Shown here: piece after piece, positions 25,998 through 35,237 of the stretch
How the letters are laid out: every line of letters starts with the position of its first letter
How positions within the stretch are numbered: the first letter of the stretch is position 1
Assembly (NCBI GenBank): GCA_963833195.1
Contig: CAWHXF010000027.1
Span: 2,108,001 to 2,172,000, forward strand
DNA: 64,000 bases
Direction: 5' to 3'
Origin: Granulosicoccus sp963833195
GTDB lineage: Bacteria > Pseudomonadota > Gammaproteobacteria > Granulosicoccales > Granulosicoccaceae
Made by a program: the position numbers and the translations under genes
Notes under the pieces: model-generated
Seen by the model: the letters and a program-made list of their open reading frames with translations, nothing else
Told to the model about the DNA's origin: nothing
Databases searched by the model: none

Positions 25998-27007
25998 GCG
26001 GCGAGCCGCACCTGCGGGGCCGCATCGACGGCCGGCAGATCGAGCCATCGCGACAGGTCCTCGGCGCTGAGCCACGCATCGTTCGTCGCGCTGTCGTACT
26101 CGAAGCCATCGGGCACCTTCACCCCCGCGCCGATGCGTTCGGGGTCGCTGGACCAGCCGTGGATGGCCGGCAGGATCTTGTAGTGCTCCGAGTACTCGAA
26201 CGTGCCCGGAGCGTCCTCCGCGGAGATCATCTGCTCGTGCAGCTTCTCGCCGGGGCGTATGCCGACGATCTCCAGCTCGGCCCGGGGCGCGATCGCGCGC
26301 GCGATGTCCACCAGACGCATCGACGGGATCTTGCGCACGTAGATCTCGCCTCCGACCATGTCGGAGAACGCGTGCTCCACGGTCGCCACGGCCTCGTCGA
26401 GCGTGACCATGAATCGCGTCATGCGCACGTCCGTGATCGGCAGGCTCGACTCCTCGCGACGGCCCATGAAGAACGGGATGACCGAGCCGCGCGAGCCCAT
26501 CACGTTGCCGTAGCGCACGACCGAGAAGCGCGTGTCGGCCGCGCCGCTGTACGAGTTGCCGGCGACGAAGAGCTTGTCCGAGGCGAGCTTGGTGGCACCG
26601 TAGAGGTTAACCGGGCTGCTCGCCTTGTCGGTCGACAACGCCACCACGCGGCGCACGCCGCGGTCGATGCAGGCGTCGATCAGGTTCATCGCGCCGTCGA
26701 TGTTCGTGCGGATGCACTCGAACGGGTTGTACTCGGCCGAGGGCACGATCTTCAGCGCCGCGGCGTGCACGACGAAGTCAACGCCCGCCAGCGCCCGGTA
26801 GAGCCGGTCGCGGTCGCGCACGTCGCCGATGAAGAAGCGCAGCCGCGGATCATTGCCGAAGGCCTTGGCCATCTCCCACTGCTTCATCTCGTCGCGCGAG
26901 TACACGACGATGCGTCGTGCGGTCGTCGTATCGAGCGTGCGACGCACGAAGCGATGCCCGAACGAGCCGGTACCGCCGGTGATGAGGATCGTGCTGTCGT
27001 CGAACAT
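25994..27007 (-). CDS. pseB: UDP-N-acetylglucosamine 4,6-dehydratase (inverting) PseB
   Basis: 337 aa from ATG 27007, chosen because family members begin M(F/L)xxxxILITGGTGSFG; ATGs at 27013 and 27025 would add 2 or 6 residues. SDR fold: TGGTGSFG nucleotide loop, HAAALK, STDKASSPVNLYGATK with the YxxxK catalytic pair, and RYGNVMGSRGSVIPFF. It makes UDP-2-acetamido-2,6-dideoxy-beta-L-arabino-hex-4-ulose, the first committed pseudaminic acid step. Divergent from maf across ~215 bp. Confidence 0.95.
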   Translation of the reverse strand: MFDDSTILITGGTGSFGHRFVRRTLDTTTARRIVVYSRDEMKQWEMAKAFGNDPRLRFFIGDVRDRDRLYRALAGVDFVVHAAALKIVPSAEYNPFECIRTNIDGAMNLIDACIDRGVRRVVALSTDKASSPVNLYGATKLASDKLFVAGNSYSGAADTRFSVVRYGNVMGSRGSVIPFFMGRREESSLPITDVRMTRFMVTLDEAVATVEHAFSDMVGGEIYVRKIPSMRLVDIARAIAPRAELEIVGIRPGEKLHEQMISAEDAPGTFEYSEHYKILPAIHGWSSDPERIGAGVKVPDGFEYDSATNDAWLSAEDLSRWLDLPAVDAAPQVRLAA

Positions 27008-27221
27008 CGCCATCGCGCTGACCATCTGCCGCGGTCGGTTCCCGCGCGGCTCCCGATGCAGATCGGGTACCGCACCGCAGCGGCGTGCAAGTTCTGCAAC
27101 GGGGCGGCGCGACGGGCCGCGCCGCGAGACCCGGAGTCCACGGGCGCACAGGAATTGCAGGCCTGCCGTGCGCGTTCGCACCTCGAGCCGCCCCGTTCCG
27201 TTCACCGACACACGAGAGCCG

Positions 27222-29717
27222 ATGACCCACCTTCTCGAGTCCCGGCACGCCGAGCTCTACCTTCACGAGGTCAATCGCGATGCGTTCGCGGAACGGCGGT
27301 CGGCGGACGTGTTCGAGCGCTGGTTCGACGTCGACCTGGAGACGCCGGACACGCTGTACGTCATCGCGGGGGCGGACTCGGGCCTGCTCGCCCGTTGGTT
27401 GCTGGGGCTGACGCTCGGCAAAGGCTCGCGCGTGCTGCTGGTGGAGCTCGACGAGTTCGAACCGACGGTGCGCGAGACACTGGGAGACGCCCTCGAGGGC
27501 ACCCCCGTGCGGCTGTGCGCCGCCTCCGCCTGGAACGACGCGATCGCCGAATGCGACCCCGGCCTCTACCTGTACGGCGGTCGGATACTGGTGCTGGAGT
27601 CCGTCGGCTGCGGCGCGCGCTACGCGCCGGGCTACGCGGCGCTCGCCCGTGCGCTGCGGACTTCCGTCGGCGAGCTGGTGCACGCCGCCGGCGTGCGCAT
27701 CAACACGCGCGCGTTCACGAACGTGCAGATGCGCAACGTGGCCGACAACCGTACCCCCGCGCGCGCGATCGGACGCATCGGCGAAGGGCGGACCGCGATC
27801 GTCCTGGGCGGCGGACCCTCGCTCGATGCGCACCTGGACTGGGTGCTCGCGCACCGCGAGGATCTGTTCGTCATCGCGGTGTCGCGCGTCGTCGGCAAGC
27901 TCTCGGCGCTCGGTCTAGTGGCCGACGTCGTAGCGGCGGTCGATCCCCAGGATCTGCTGTTCGACATCAGCAAGGAAGGCTTGCTGCTCCCACACACCGT
28001 GCTCGTCGGCGCCCATCACGTCTGCCCGGCGCTGCTGCAACAGTGGCGGGGCCCCACCCTGTACACCGGCCGCGCCCTGCCCTGGGACGATCCGGCGGCG
28101 CACGATGCCGACAACATCGTGTCGCAGGGATCCACCGTGAGCCACGCGGCCATCTGGCTCGCGTACGAGTGGGGGTTCTCGCAGATCCTGCTGAGCGGCG
28201 TCGACCTGTGCTACGCCCCCGGCGGTGCGACCCACGCGAGCGGCTCGCTGGAATCGCTGTGCGCCACCTTGCCGTCCCACTACGACGTGCAGGTACCCAC
28301 CTACTCGGGTCGACGCGCCGGCACCGCGATGCCGCTCAAGCTCGGACGGGACGAGCTCGAGCGCATGGGCGAGGCGATGAGCGCGGGCGGCGCGGCGGTG
28401 TTCAACCTCGCCGCCGATGCGGCGCGCGTCGACTCCATCGCGCATCGCGACCCCGCCGACGTTCGCCTCGAGGGCGCGCGACCGTCGCTGGACCTCGCCC
28501 TGGCGACGGGGCGCGACCCAGGCTCGGAAGCGGTGCGCCTGCGCGCGGTGCGCGCGAACCTCGTCGCGGCCCGGCGCGGGCTCCACGAGGTGCGCCGACG
28601 CTGCGTCGCGGCGCAGAGGCACCTCGATGGGTTGCACGGCCGGCGTGGACGCGCCGCCGATTACCGGCACAAGCACAAGCTTGACGCGCTCGAGCGCTCC
28701 CTCGAGAAGCGATCGGGCCGCTGGATGCGGCTGATCCGGCACTACGGTGCGTTCGAGTTCGCGCGTAACGTCGCGCCGTCGGGTTTCGATGCCATGACCG
28801 ATGCCGAGCTCGAACGCTGGGGCCGCGAGTATTACCGTCTGGTCGACGACAACGCCCGTCGCCTGACGGCGCTCGTCCGCGATGCCGAGGAGCGCGTCGG
28901 ACGGCGTCTGGACGAGCTGGCACCCGATACCGATGCCACGGCGCTGGTGGACTACTGGCTGCAGGATGGCACCCCGGGCCGGGTGGCGATCGTGCACGCC
29001 GACGTCGACACGCGAACCTTGCCCGGTGCGACGCGGGACGCCATCGAGCGCGCACGCCGCGCTCACGCGCGCAAGCTCGACGCGACCGACACGGACTACG
29101 CCCGCGTCCACACCGCGAGCAAGACCAACGCCGCGAACCTGCTGCGCACGATCGCCCTGCTCGTCGACGAGAACGATGCCGACGACCTCGGACGCCTGCG
29201 CGACGGTCTGCGCGGCATGGGCGAGGACTGGGCGCTGTTCGCGGAATGGGCGACGGGGCGTGCCGCCGAGCTGGCCGACGACCCGCACACCGCCCTCGAG
29301 CACTACCGCCGCGTGCTGGATCGCCACTCCGTCTTCGCGGAGAAGGGCGCGGCCCCGCCCGCGGGCGCCGAGCGGTTGCTCGAGGACGCACTGATCCGCG
29401 TGGTGCACCTGCAGTTGCAGGGCGGGGACGGCGAGTCCGCCCTGGATGCACTCACGGTGCTCGCGCACCTGTCACCCGCCTACGCGCCGCGCCGAGCCGC
29501 GCTGCTCGCGCTGCTGGGCCGCGCCGACGAAGCCGTCGCCGTGCTGGAGGGGCTCCTGGAAAGCGGTCGAGGCGACTGGCGCGTGGCCGAGCAGCTCGCG
29601 GGGATCTACGCCGGCCGCGGCGCGCACGAGGCGGCACGCGTGGCCGAAGCGTTGGCTGGGCGTCTGCGCGGCGCGCGGCCCGGACGCGACGTGCCGCCCG
29701 CGCGCGAGGCGGCCTGA
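27222..29717 (+). CDS. Motility-associated factor (Maf/MAF_flag10, DUF115) flagellin glycosyltransferase
   Basis: 831 aa, ATG preceded by GAGAG. A central DUF115 (6-hydroxymethylpterin-pyrophosphokinase MptE-like) domain is visible around residues 190-400 (IVLGGGPSLDAHLDWVL, VDPQD, ISKEG, IVSQGSTVSHAAIWLAYEWG...LSGVDLCY). A long helical, Arg/Asp-rich C-terminus of about 400 residues has TPR-like stretches near the end. Maf proteins transfer pseudaminic or legionaminic acid from CMP donors onto flagellin Ser/Thr in the cytosol. The stop is immediately followed by pseF's ATG. Confidence 0.9.
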   Translation: MTHLLESRHAELYLHEVNRDAFAERRSADVFERWFDVDLETPDTLYVIAGADSGLLARWLLGLTLGKGSRVLLVELDEFEPTVRETLGDALEGTPVRLCAASAWNDAIAECDPGLYLYGGRILVLESVGCGARYAPGYAALARALRTSVGELVHAAGVRINTRAFTNVQMRNVADNRTPARAIGRIGEGRTAIVLGGGPSLDAHLDWVLAHREDLFVIAVSRVVGKLSALGLVADVVAAVDPQDLLFDISKEGLLLPHTVLVGAHHVCPALLQQWRGPTLYTGRALPWDDPAAHDADNIVSQGSTVSHAAIWLAYEWGFSQILLSGVDLCYAPGGATHASGSLESLCATLPSHYDVQVPTYSGRRAGTAMPLKLGRDELERMGEAMSAGGAAVFNLAADAARVDSIAHRDPADVRLEGARPSLDLALATGRDPGSEAVRLRAVRANLVAARRGLHEVRRRCVAAQRHLDGLHGRRGRAADYRHKHKLDALERSLEKRSGRWMRLIRHYGAFEFARNVAPSGFDAMTDAELERWGREYYRLVDDNARRLTALVRDAEERVGRRLDELAPDTDATALVDYWLQDGTPGRVAIVHADVDTRTLPGATRDAIERARRAHARKLDATDTDYARVHTASKTNAANLLRTIALLVDENDADDLGRLRDGLRGMGEDWALFAEWATGRAAELADDPHTALEHYRRVLDRHSVFAEKGAAPPAGAERLLEDALIRVVHLQLQGGDGESALDALTVLAHLSPAYAPRRAALLALLGRADEAVAVLEGLLESGRGDWRVAEQLAGIYAGRGAHEAARVAEALAGRLRGARPGRDVPPAREAA

Positions 29718-30407
29718 ATGGACAGCGCGGCGGTCTGCCTGATCCCCGCGCGGGGGGGTTCCAGGCGCATACCGCGCAAGAACGTGCGCGAGTTCCACGG
29801 CCGACCCATGATCCACTGGTCGATCGACGCCGCGGCGGCCGCCGGCTGCTTCGCGCGCATCGTGGTGTCCACCGACGACCCGAGCATCGCCGAGATCGCG
29901 CGCGCGGCCGGGGCCGAGGTTCCGTTCGTGCGTCCCGCACGGCTCGCCGACGATCACGCGACGACGATCGAGGTGGTGCGCGACGCGCTGGACCGCATGG
30001 AGGCCACCGGCAGCCTGCCGCACGCGCTCTGCTGCTTGTACGCGACCGCACCGTTCGTACGCGCCGACGATCTGAGGGCCGGTGCGGCAGCACTCGACGC
30101 AGCGGACTTCGTCATGCCCGTCGCGCGCTACGCCTATCCCGTGCAGCGCGCACTGGCCCGCGACGCGAGGGGCAATCTGCGGATGCTGCACCCGGAGCGC
30201 TACGCGAGTCGCAGCCAGGATCTCGACGAGGCGCTGCACGACGCGGGGCAGTTCTACTGGGGCCGCACCGCGGCGTGGCGCGACGAGGCCGCGTTCTTCG
30301 ATCGGCGCGTGGCGGCGCTGGAGCTGCCGCGCTGGCGCGTGCAGGATATCGACACGCCCGAGGACTGGACCCAGGCGGAAGCGCTGTTCGCCGCCCTCGC
30401 CGCCTGA
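29718..30407 (+). CDS. pseF: Pseudaminic acid cytidylyltransferase PseF
   Basis: 229 aa, ATG directly abutting the maf stop. CMP-acylneuraminate synthetase signature LIPARGGSRRIPRKNVREFHGRPMI (CTP-binding), VVSTDDPSIAEIA, LYATAPFVRADDL and the C-terminal IDTPEDW. It activates pseudaminic acid to CMP-Pse, the donor of the adjacent Maf. No frame problems here, unlike pseG and pseI. Confidence 0.93.
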   Translation: MDSAAVCLIPARGGSRRIPRKNVREFHGRPMIHWSIDAAAAAGCFARIVVSTDDPSIAEIARAAGAEVPFVRPARLADDHATTIEVVRDALDRMEATGSLPHALCCLYATAPFVRADDLRAGAAALDAADFVMPVARYAYPVQRALARDARGNLRMLHPERYASRSQDLDEALHDAGQFYWGRTAAWRDEAAFFDRRVAALELPRWRVQDIDTPEDWTQAEALFAALAA

Positions 30408-30432
30408 ACATCGACGGCGCGGCGCGCGGGCC

Positions 30433-31062
30433 TCATCCGAACGATGCGGGCGACTTGCGCACGTACATGGCGAACTCGAAGGGAAAGCCGCCTTCGCTCA
30501 GCACGTAGTCGTGACGCAGGGTCGGGTGACCGCCCAGCTCACGCTTACAGAACTCGAAGACCTCCATGGGGTCGACATAATACAACCCCGATTCCTGATA
30601 GTCGACGTGGGTGGACATGGCGTTGAACGCGATGCCGCGGCCCGCCGCGGCGTACATGCGCCGCAGCGTCCCTTCCATGAACCCGCGGTTGTCGGCCATG
30701 CGGTTGTTGAACACGCCCGACACCAGCACGTGATCGAAGCCGCCCGGCAGCTCCGCGTCCGCGTTCGCGCAGGATACGCTCGCGAGCGGGTCGGGCTCGA
30801 GCGCGCGCTCGGCGAGCTCGACGAACTCCGGCACCATGTCGACGCCGTGATAGCGCCCGGCATGGCCGGTCTCGCGCAGGTACCCGTGGAGGTGCGCCAG
30901 CCCGCAGCCGACATCGAGCACGGAAGCCTGTGGCTCCAGCCCTTCGGCGAGCACCGCGAAGCGCGCGCGCTGCGACGCCGCGTCGCTGTACTGCAACGCC
31001 TCGGACACCGGACCGTGCCGGTCGAGCAAGCTGCGGTAGTGGTCTATCAGCGGATTGCGCAT
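30433..31062 (-). CDS. Class I SAM-dependent methyltransferase
   Basis: 209 aa from ATG 31062. Rossmann methyltransferase motifs: SVLDVGCGLAHLHGYL (motif I), YHGVDMVPEFVELA (motif II acidic residue), ADAELPGGFDHVLVSGVFNN. Given its place in a pseudaminic acid/flagellin glycosylation locus it may methylate the sugar or the flagellin, but no substrate is visible. Convergent with pseF (25-bp gap). The preceding frameshifted oxidoreductase overlaps its start by about 16 bp. Confidence 0.8.
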   Translation of the reverse strand: MRNPLIDHYRSLLDRHGPVSEALQYSDAASQRARFAVLAEGLEPQASVLDVGCGLAHLHGYLRETGHAGRYHGVDMVPEFVELAERALEPDPLASVSCANADAELPGGFDHVLVSGVFNNRMADNRGFMEGTLRRMYAAAGRGIAFNAMSTHVDYQESGLYYVDPMEVFEFCKRELGGHPTLRHDYVLSEGGFPFEFAMYVRKSPASFG

Positions 31063-32450
31063 CGGGGCTCGCCTGAGGTGGAATCGATGTGTGCGGGAGA
31101 TGTCGTGCAGCGCTGCCGCAGAACTTCGTGCAGGTCGCGCTCGTAGTACGCGACGAACGTGCCGCGTCCGCGCGAGCCGGCCGGCAGCGTCAGCGCGCCG
31201 GGCAGGCGCCGCACGGAGCGCAGCGCCTCGTGAGCCGAGCGCCACCCCGGCCGCGGTAGCGCGTACGCGACGGGCACGCCCCACGCCGTCTGTCGCGTAC
31301 GCCGGGCGTCCGCGCGCAGGAACCGCTCCAGCATCGCCGCCCATGCGGCATCGGCCGACCCCAGACCGCTCGCGAGCCTGGCGGGGTGGCACGGGACCTC
31401 GGCCATCACGGGAGTCAGTCCGGCGACCGTCACCTGCCCGCCGTAGCTCCGAGGCGGTTGTAGCGGAACGGCGAGCGTGCGGGAGAGAAGTCGGTCAGGT
31501 AGTCCGGTCCCACGATGCGGCCCCGGTCGACCTCGACCGAACAGGGCGGTGCCGACGGGCACGGCCAGATCGCGCGTACGATCCGACAGTCCGAGCTGTG
31601 CGGCCAGGACGTTGTCTGGCAGCGTCCACAGCAGTGCGGTGGCGGCGTACGCACCGCACGGCATCCACGGTGACGGTGCCGGAATCGTCGCGCACGCGCT
31701 CGATGGCCGCCCCCGTGACGACTTCGACACCGAGCTCGCGCAGGCGTCGCTCGGCGAGCTCGCACAGGCGCAGCATCGCTCCACCGCGGGGATAGCCGAT
31801 GCGCCCGCGCACGTGCACGCCCGTGAAGCGAGGGTCGCCGCAGTCCAGGGTGACTCCCACCGTCGTTCCAGAAGTCCCCCGATGCCTGAGCTCGACCATG
31901 CGGTCGTCGTCGCCGAGTTTCGGGCGCGAGAACATGTCGAGCGCGTCGCGGGCGTCGACCGACAACAATGCCGGATCGCTCCGCTCACCTTGCGCACCAT
32001 CGGCTCGATGGCGTCTGCGAGCGACGTGCCCGTGCATTGACCGGTACCAGTCGAGATAGCCAGTATCGGGTGTCACCGGGACGTCCGCGGCGGTCGCGGC
32101 CTCCAGCCTCCCGAGCTCGGTGAGCGCAAGCGCCGCGAGATCGGGCGCGTCCGGCGCGAGGTCCGGGCGCTCGAACCGGCCGTCCAGGTCGCACCCAGCG
32201 TGCTGGCCCAGCCGGCATCGGATGCGCAGCTCGTCGCCGAGCACGTCGGTGTAGAAGGTACGCGCCGCCGCCTGCCCGAGATCGAGCGTGTGCGTGCCCG
32301 CATCGAGCCGGTAGCGTCCCCAGCCGCACGAGCGCAGGTTGCCGCCGAGGCCGTCGCTCGCCTCCAACAGCGCGACCGACGCGCCATCGCGCGCGAGCCG
32401 CCAGGCCGCGTGATCCCGCGAAGCCGCCGCCCGCCTGTGTCGCAGGGCTG
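31047..32450 (-). pseudogene. FAD/NAD(P)-dependent oxidoreductase (amine-oxidase/UDP-galactopyranose-mutase-like), frameshifted
   Basis: No single frame spans it. A GGGFAG dinucleotide-binding start (about 32412-32435) is broken by missing bases. It continues in one frame as RLARDGASVALLEASDGLGGN...YRLDAGTHTLDLG, then as FSRPKLGDDDRMVELR and GYPRGGAMLRLCELAERRLRELGVEVVTGAAIERV. It then shifts to another frame for LLWTLPDNVLAAQLGLSD down to the TGA at 31047. The pieces are collinear with flavin amine-oxidase-type proteins (residues for FAD, and YPRGG before the substrate domain). At least three indels are needed. Function in sugar or flagellin modification is inferred from context. Coordinates at the 5' end are approximate. 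Confidence 0.6.
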
Positions 32451-33488
32451 CTGCCCGTGCACGTGTCGTCGGCGGCGAGGTAGTCGAGCGACCCCGGCGG
32501 GCAGGCCGCGCAGCATCGCTCCCACGAGACCGCCGTGCGGTGCCCGATAGCACAGGCAGCACGGGCCAGGAGCCGGCCATGTCGCGCTCGTCCACGCGCC
32601 GCTCGACGCGTGGCGGACGCATTCGCGCGTCGCGCAGGCACTCGACCCAAGGCGCGCCCCTCCCAGCACGCCGGTCGGCGTGCACCCCAGCGCACGGGAA
32701 GCGTCGCTCGCCGACGGCGTCCCGCGAGACGCCAGCGCGACGGCCGAGTCGGCGCCGCCCTCGCGACGACCAACTCGCGCGGTGCGCGGCCGTCGCGGCA
32801 GGCGAGGCTCGCCGCGCGCTCCGTGCGAACCCGGTGCCCAGCAGCGCGGATCGCGGGCCGGCCCCCAGGGTGCAACCCGGCGGCGACCGTCACGCCACGA
32901 GCGCAGGTTGATCTCGTCGATGGGGGCGGGATAGGACGAGCAGCAGTGCAGCAGCACCACGGGCCCGGCGCCGTGCCGATCGAGCGTCTCGAGCGCGTGC
33001 GCCACCTCGGCGAAGGTGGCCATGCCCGTCGACAGGATCACGGGCTTGCCGGTGGCACCGACCTCGGCCAGCAGGTCGTCGAACGTCAGCTCGAAGGAGG
33101 CGATCTTGTACAGGGCGCAGCCGAGCGCCTCGACGAAGTCGAGATCGCGCGGGTCGTAGACCGACGTGAAGGGCAGCAGGCCGCGCATCCGTGCGCGCTC
33201 GAACAGCGGTGCGTGGAACTCCATGGGCATGCCGGCATCGGCGTAGAGCTCGTGCAGGTCGCGCTTGCCCCAGATCGGGTCGACGCGCATCGCCGGGTGC
33301 TCGCTTCGAAGGGTCAGCGAATCGGCGTCGTAGGTCTGCAGCTTCAGGCAGTCCCAACCGGCGTCGGCGGCCACGTCGACGAGCCTCAGGGCGCGCTCGA
33401 GATCGCGGTCGTGGTTCGCGCTGAGCTCGGCGACGAGCAGGGCGCGCTCGTGCGGACCGAGCACGTGTCCTTCGAGGTTCAGGGTCAT
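32451..33488 (-). pseudogene. pseI: Pseudaminic acid synthase PseI, frameshifted in the 3' half
   Basis: The first ~196 codons are intact from ATG 33488: LLVAELSANHDRDLERAL, WDCLKLQTYDADSLTL, FTSVYDPRDLDFVEALG, YKIASFELT, VILSTGMAT and HCCSSYPAPIDEINLRS match the NeuB/PseI TIM barrel that condenses 6-deoxy-AltdiNAc with PEP. After about 32,900 the frame breaks repeatedly. Matches to the expected continuation (GGADSAV, ARLGSSACATRE, then SAF-domain-like pieces) fall in alternating frames to about 32,450. The ATG overlaps the corrected pseG stop by 4 bp. 3' limit approximate. Confidence 0.65.
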
Positions 33489-34408
33489 CGGGTATCGAGC
33501 TCGTTCGGTGACAGGATATGGCGCGCGACGCGTTCGGCGCCGCGGCCGTCGACAAGCGCCTCGCCGGTGCCGCGTAGCGCAGGAGGTCGTGCGCCCGAGC
33601 GCCGCCAGACGCCCGATGAACCGCACGCGCTCGGCCGTGCAGGTCTCGCAGGAGATCTCCGCGAGCCCCGCCGCGGCGAAGCCCGCGTAGTAGTCGCGAT
33701 AGGCCGGACCGCGCGCGAGGTACACGCCGTACCTGCCGAGCGCCGCCGCCTCGTAGCGCAGTAGGCCGGGACGTCCGACGATGACGTCGGCGCGCGCGAT
33801 CAGCGTCGCCAGCGACTCCGGCGCATCGTGCGTCGTGCGCCGTGTATCGGCGGCGCACCATTCCACGAGCTCGGTGCGCGCGCGAACATCGAATAGCGGC
33901 CCTACCACGACGTCCACGTGCAGGCCCGCCCGGGCGAGCGCTCGTGCGGCCGGCAGGCTCAGCCCGTCCGCGTCCGAGCCGCCGCAACTGAGCAGCGCGC
34001 GTCGCGGCAAACGCGCTGGAGCAGACGGCCGCGTCGCGGCGTACTCGACGTCCAAGATCGCGTAGCGCGCTCCGCCGAGCCAACGGCCCGCGAAGCCGTC
34101 CGGCGCACGCGCGCCCAGATACGGCGCGACGAGCGCATCCGGGTCACGCCGGTCGCGCATCGGCACGTGGTGGTCCGGCGGCATGCTGTCGATCACGACG
34201 CTCGTCACGCCGCCGGCGGCTGCGGCCGCTGTGCACGCGGCCGGCACCCGCGCCGAACGAGTGCATCGCGCGCGTCGACGAGGCACCAGATGCGACACGT
34301 GCGCGCCGAGCGAGACCAGCGCGGCGCCGAGCGACATGGCGCGGCGCGCGTGTCCGAAACCGATAGTCGGGGACAGTCGTGGCGCAACGCCACGCGGACG
34401 GGGATCAC
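33485..34408 (-). pseudogene. pseG: UDP-2,4-diacetamido-2,4,6-trideoxy-beta-L-altropyranose hydrolase PseG, frameshifted
   Basis: Proposed start GTG 34408 (VIPVRVALRHD), after which the frame must shift by one base to reach SPTIGFGHARRAMSLGAAL, the GT-B-like N-terminus of PseG. Recognisable central pieces are LLSCGGSDADGLSLPAARALA, ADVIVGRPGLLRYEAAALG and VRFIGRLAALG. The last ~28 codons (GTGEALVDGRGAERVARHILSPNELDTR) lie in a third frame and end at a TGA overlapping pseI's ATG. The restored gene ends make tidy 4-bp overlaps with motB and pseI, so the indels look recent or technical. PseG removes UDP in the pathway. Confidence 0.6.
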
Positions 34409-35233
34409 CGGCCAGCCCCCCCCGGAAGCAGCGACACCGATATCGATCTCCACACGCCGGTTCGACGCCCGGTGCGCGCGCGAATCGTTCGGCATCAGCG
34501 GACGGGTCTCGGCATACGCCCGGATCTCGATGCGCGTCGGGTCCTCGAGCCGCGCCTGAGCCAGGTGATGCACCACACTCGCCGCGCGCGCCGAGGACAG
34601 GACCCAGTTCGACGGATACACCTCGGTGCGTATGGGCACGTCGTCGGTGTGCCCCGACACGATGACGTGCCCCGCGCCGTCGTTCAGCACGCCGACGAGC
34701 TTGTCCAGCACCGGCACGAAGGCGGGCTGCAGCGCCGCGCTGCCCGACGGGAACGCGTCCTCGTCGCGGATGCGCAGCTTCACGCCGTAGTCCTCGGCGA
34801 CGAGCTCGACCGTGCCGGTCTCGACCTCGAGGTCCAGGGCTTCGCGCAGCCGCGTCGCGAGCGCCTCCACCTCCGCCTCGACGGCGGCCGTCGGCATGGC
34901 GGACTGCATGCGCGGCACCGGACGGGAGTCGTCCACGGTCTGCTGCAGCACGCTCCTGATCACGGTCGGCTCGGGCCGTCCGGGCGAGAACTCCTTCATG
35001 ACCACGCTGTCGGCCTTCGGGATCTCCTCGGCCTTGACCTGCTTCTGCACGCCGAACGCGAGCTTCATGGAGCCGGCGACCTGCTTGTACTTCTCCAGGT
35101 CCATCTCGGAGAACGACAGCAGCAGCACGAAGAAGCACATCAGCAGCGACATGAGATCGGCGAAGGTCGCCATCCAGGCCGGCGCGCCTTCCTCGACCTC
35201 CTCGGTCGGCATGTCGTCGTCGGCGTCGTTCAC
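34205..35233 (-). CDS. motB: Flagellar stator protein MotB/PomB (C-terminus probably altered by a one-base indel)
   Basis: GTG start, 342 codons as read. A single transmembrane helix follows WMATFADLMSLLMCFFVLLLSF with the proton/ion-binding Asp at residue 26. The OmpA-like peptidoglycan-binding domain is present (GHVIVSGHTDDVPI...NWVLSSARAASVV...RRVEIDIG). After IDIGVAASG the sequence enters a run of eight G (34416-34423 on the plus strand as C) and then becomes Arg/Ser/Pro-rich. With one base fewer it would stop at 34405-34407, overlapping the pseG GTG as GTGA and giving 275 aa, a normal length. Partner of MotA. Confidence 0.9.
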   Translation of the reverse strand: MNDADDDMPTEEVEEGAPAWMATFADLMSLLMCFFVLLLSFSEMDLEKYKQVAGSMKLAFGVQKQVKAEEIPKADSVVMKEFSPGRPEPTVIRSVLQQTVDDSRPVPRMQSAMPTAAVEAEVEALATRLREALDLEVETGTVELVAEDYGVKLRIRDEDAFPSGSAALQPAFVPVLDKLVGVLNDGAGHVIVSGHTDDVPIRTEVYPSNWVLSSARAASVVHHLAQARLEDPTRIEIRAYAETRPLMPNDSRAHRASNRRVEIDIGVAASGGGWPVIPVRVALRHDCPRLSVSDTRAAPCRSAPRWSRSARTCRIWCLVDARDALVRRGCRPRAQRPQPPAA

Positions 35234-35237
35234 CGGA

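Noticed and set aside
31495..32900. Several separate novel small proteins in the 31-33 kb tract
   Set aside because: The frames contain collinear fragments of one FAD oxidoreductase and of PseI; broken genes explain them better than new genes.
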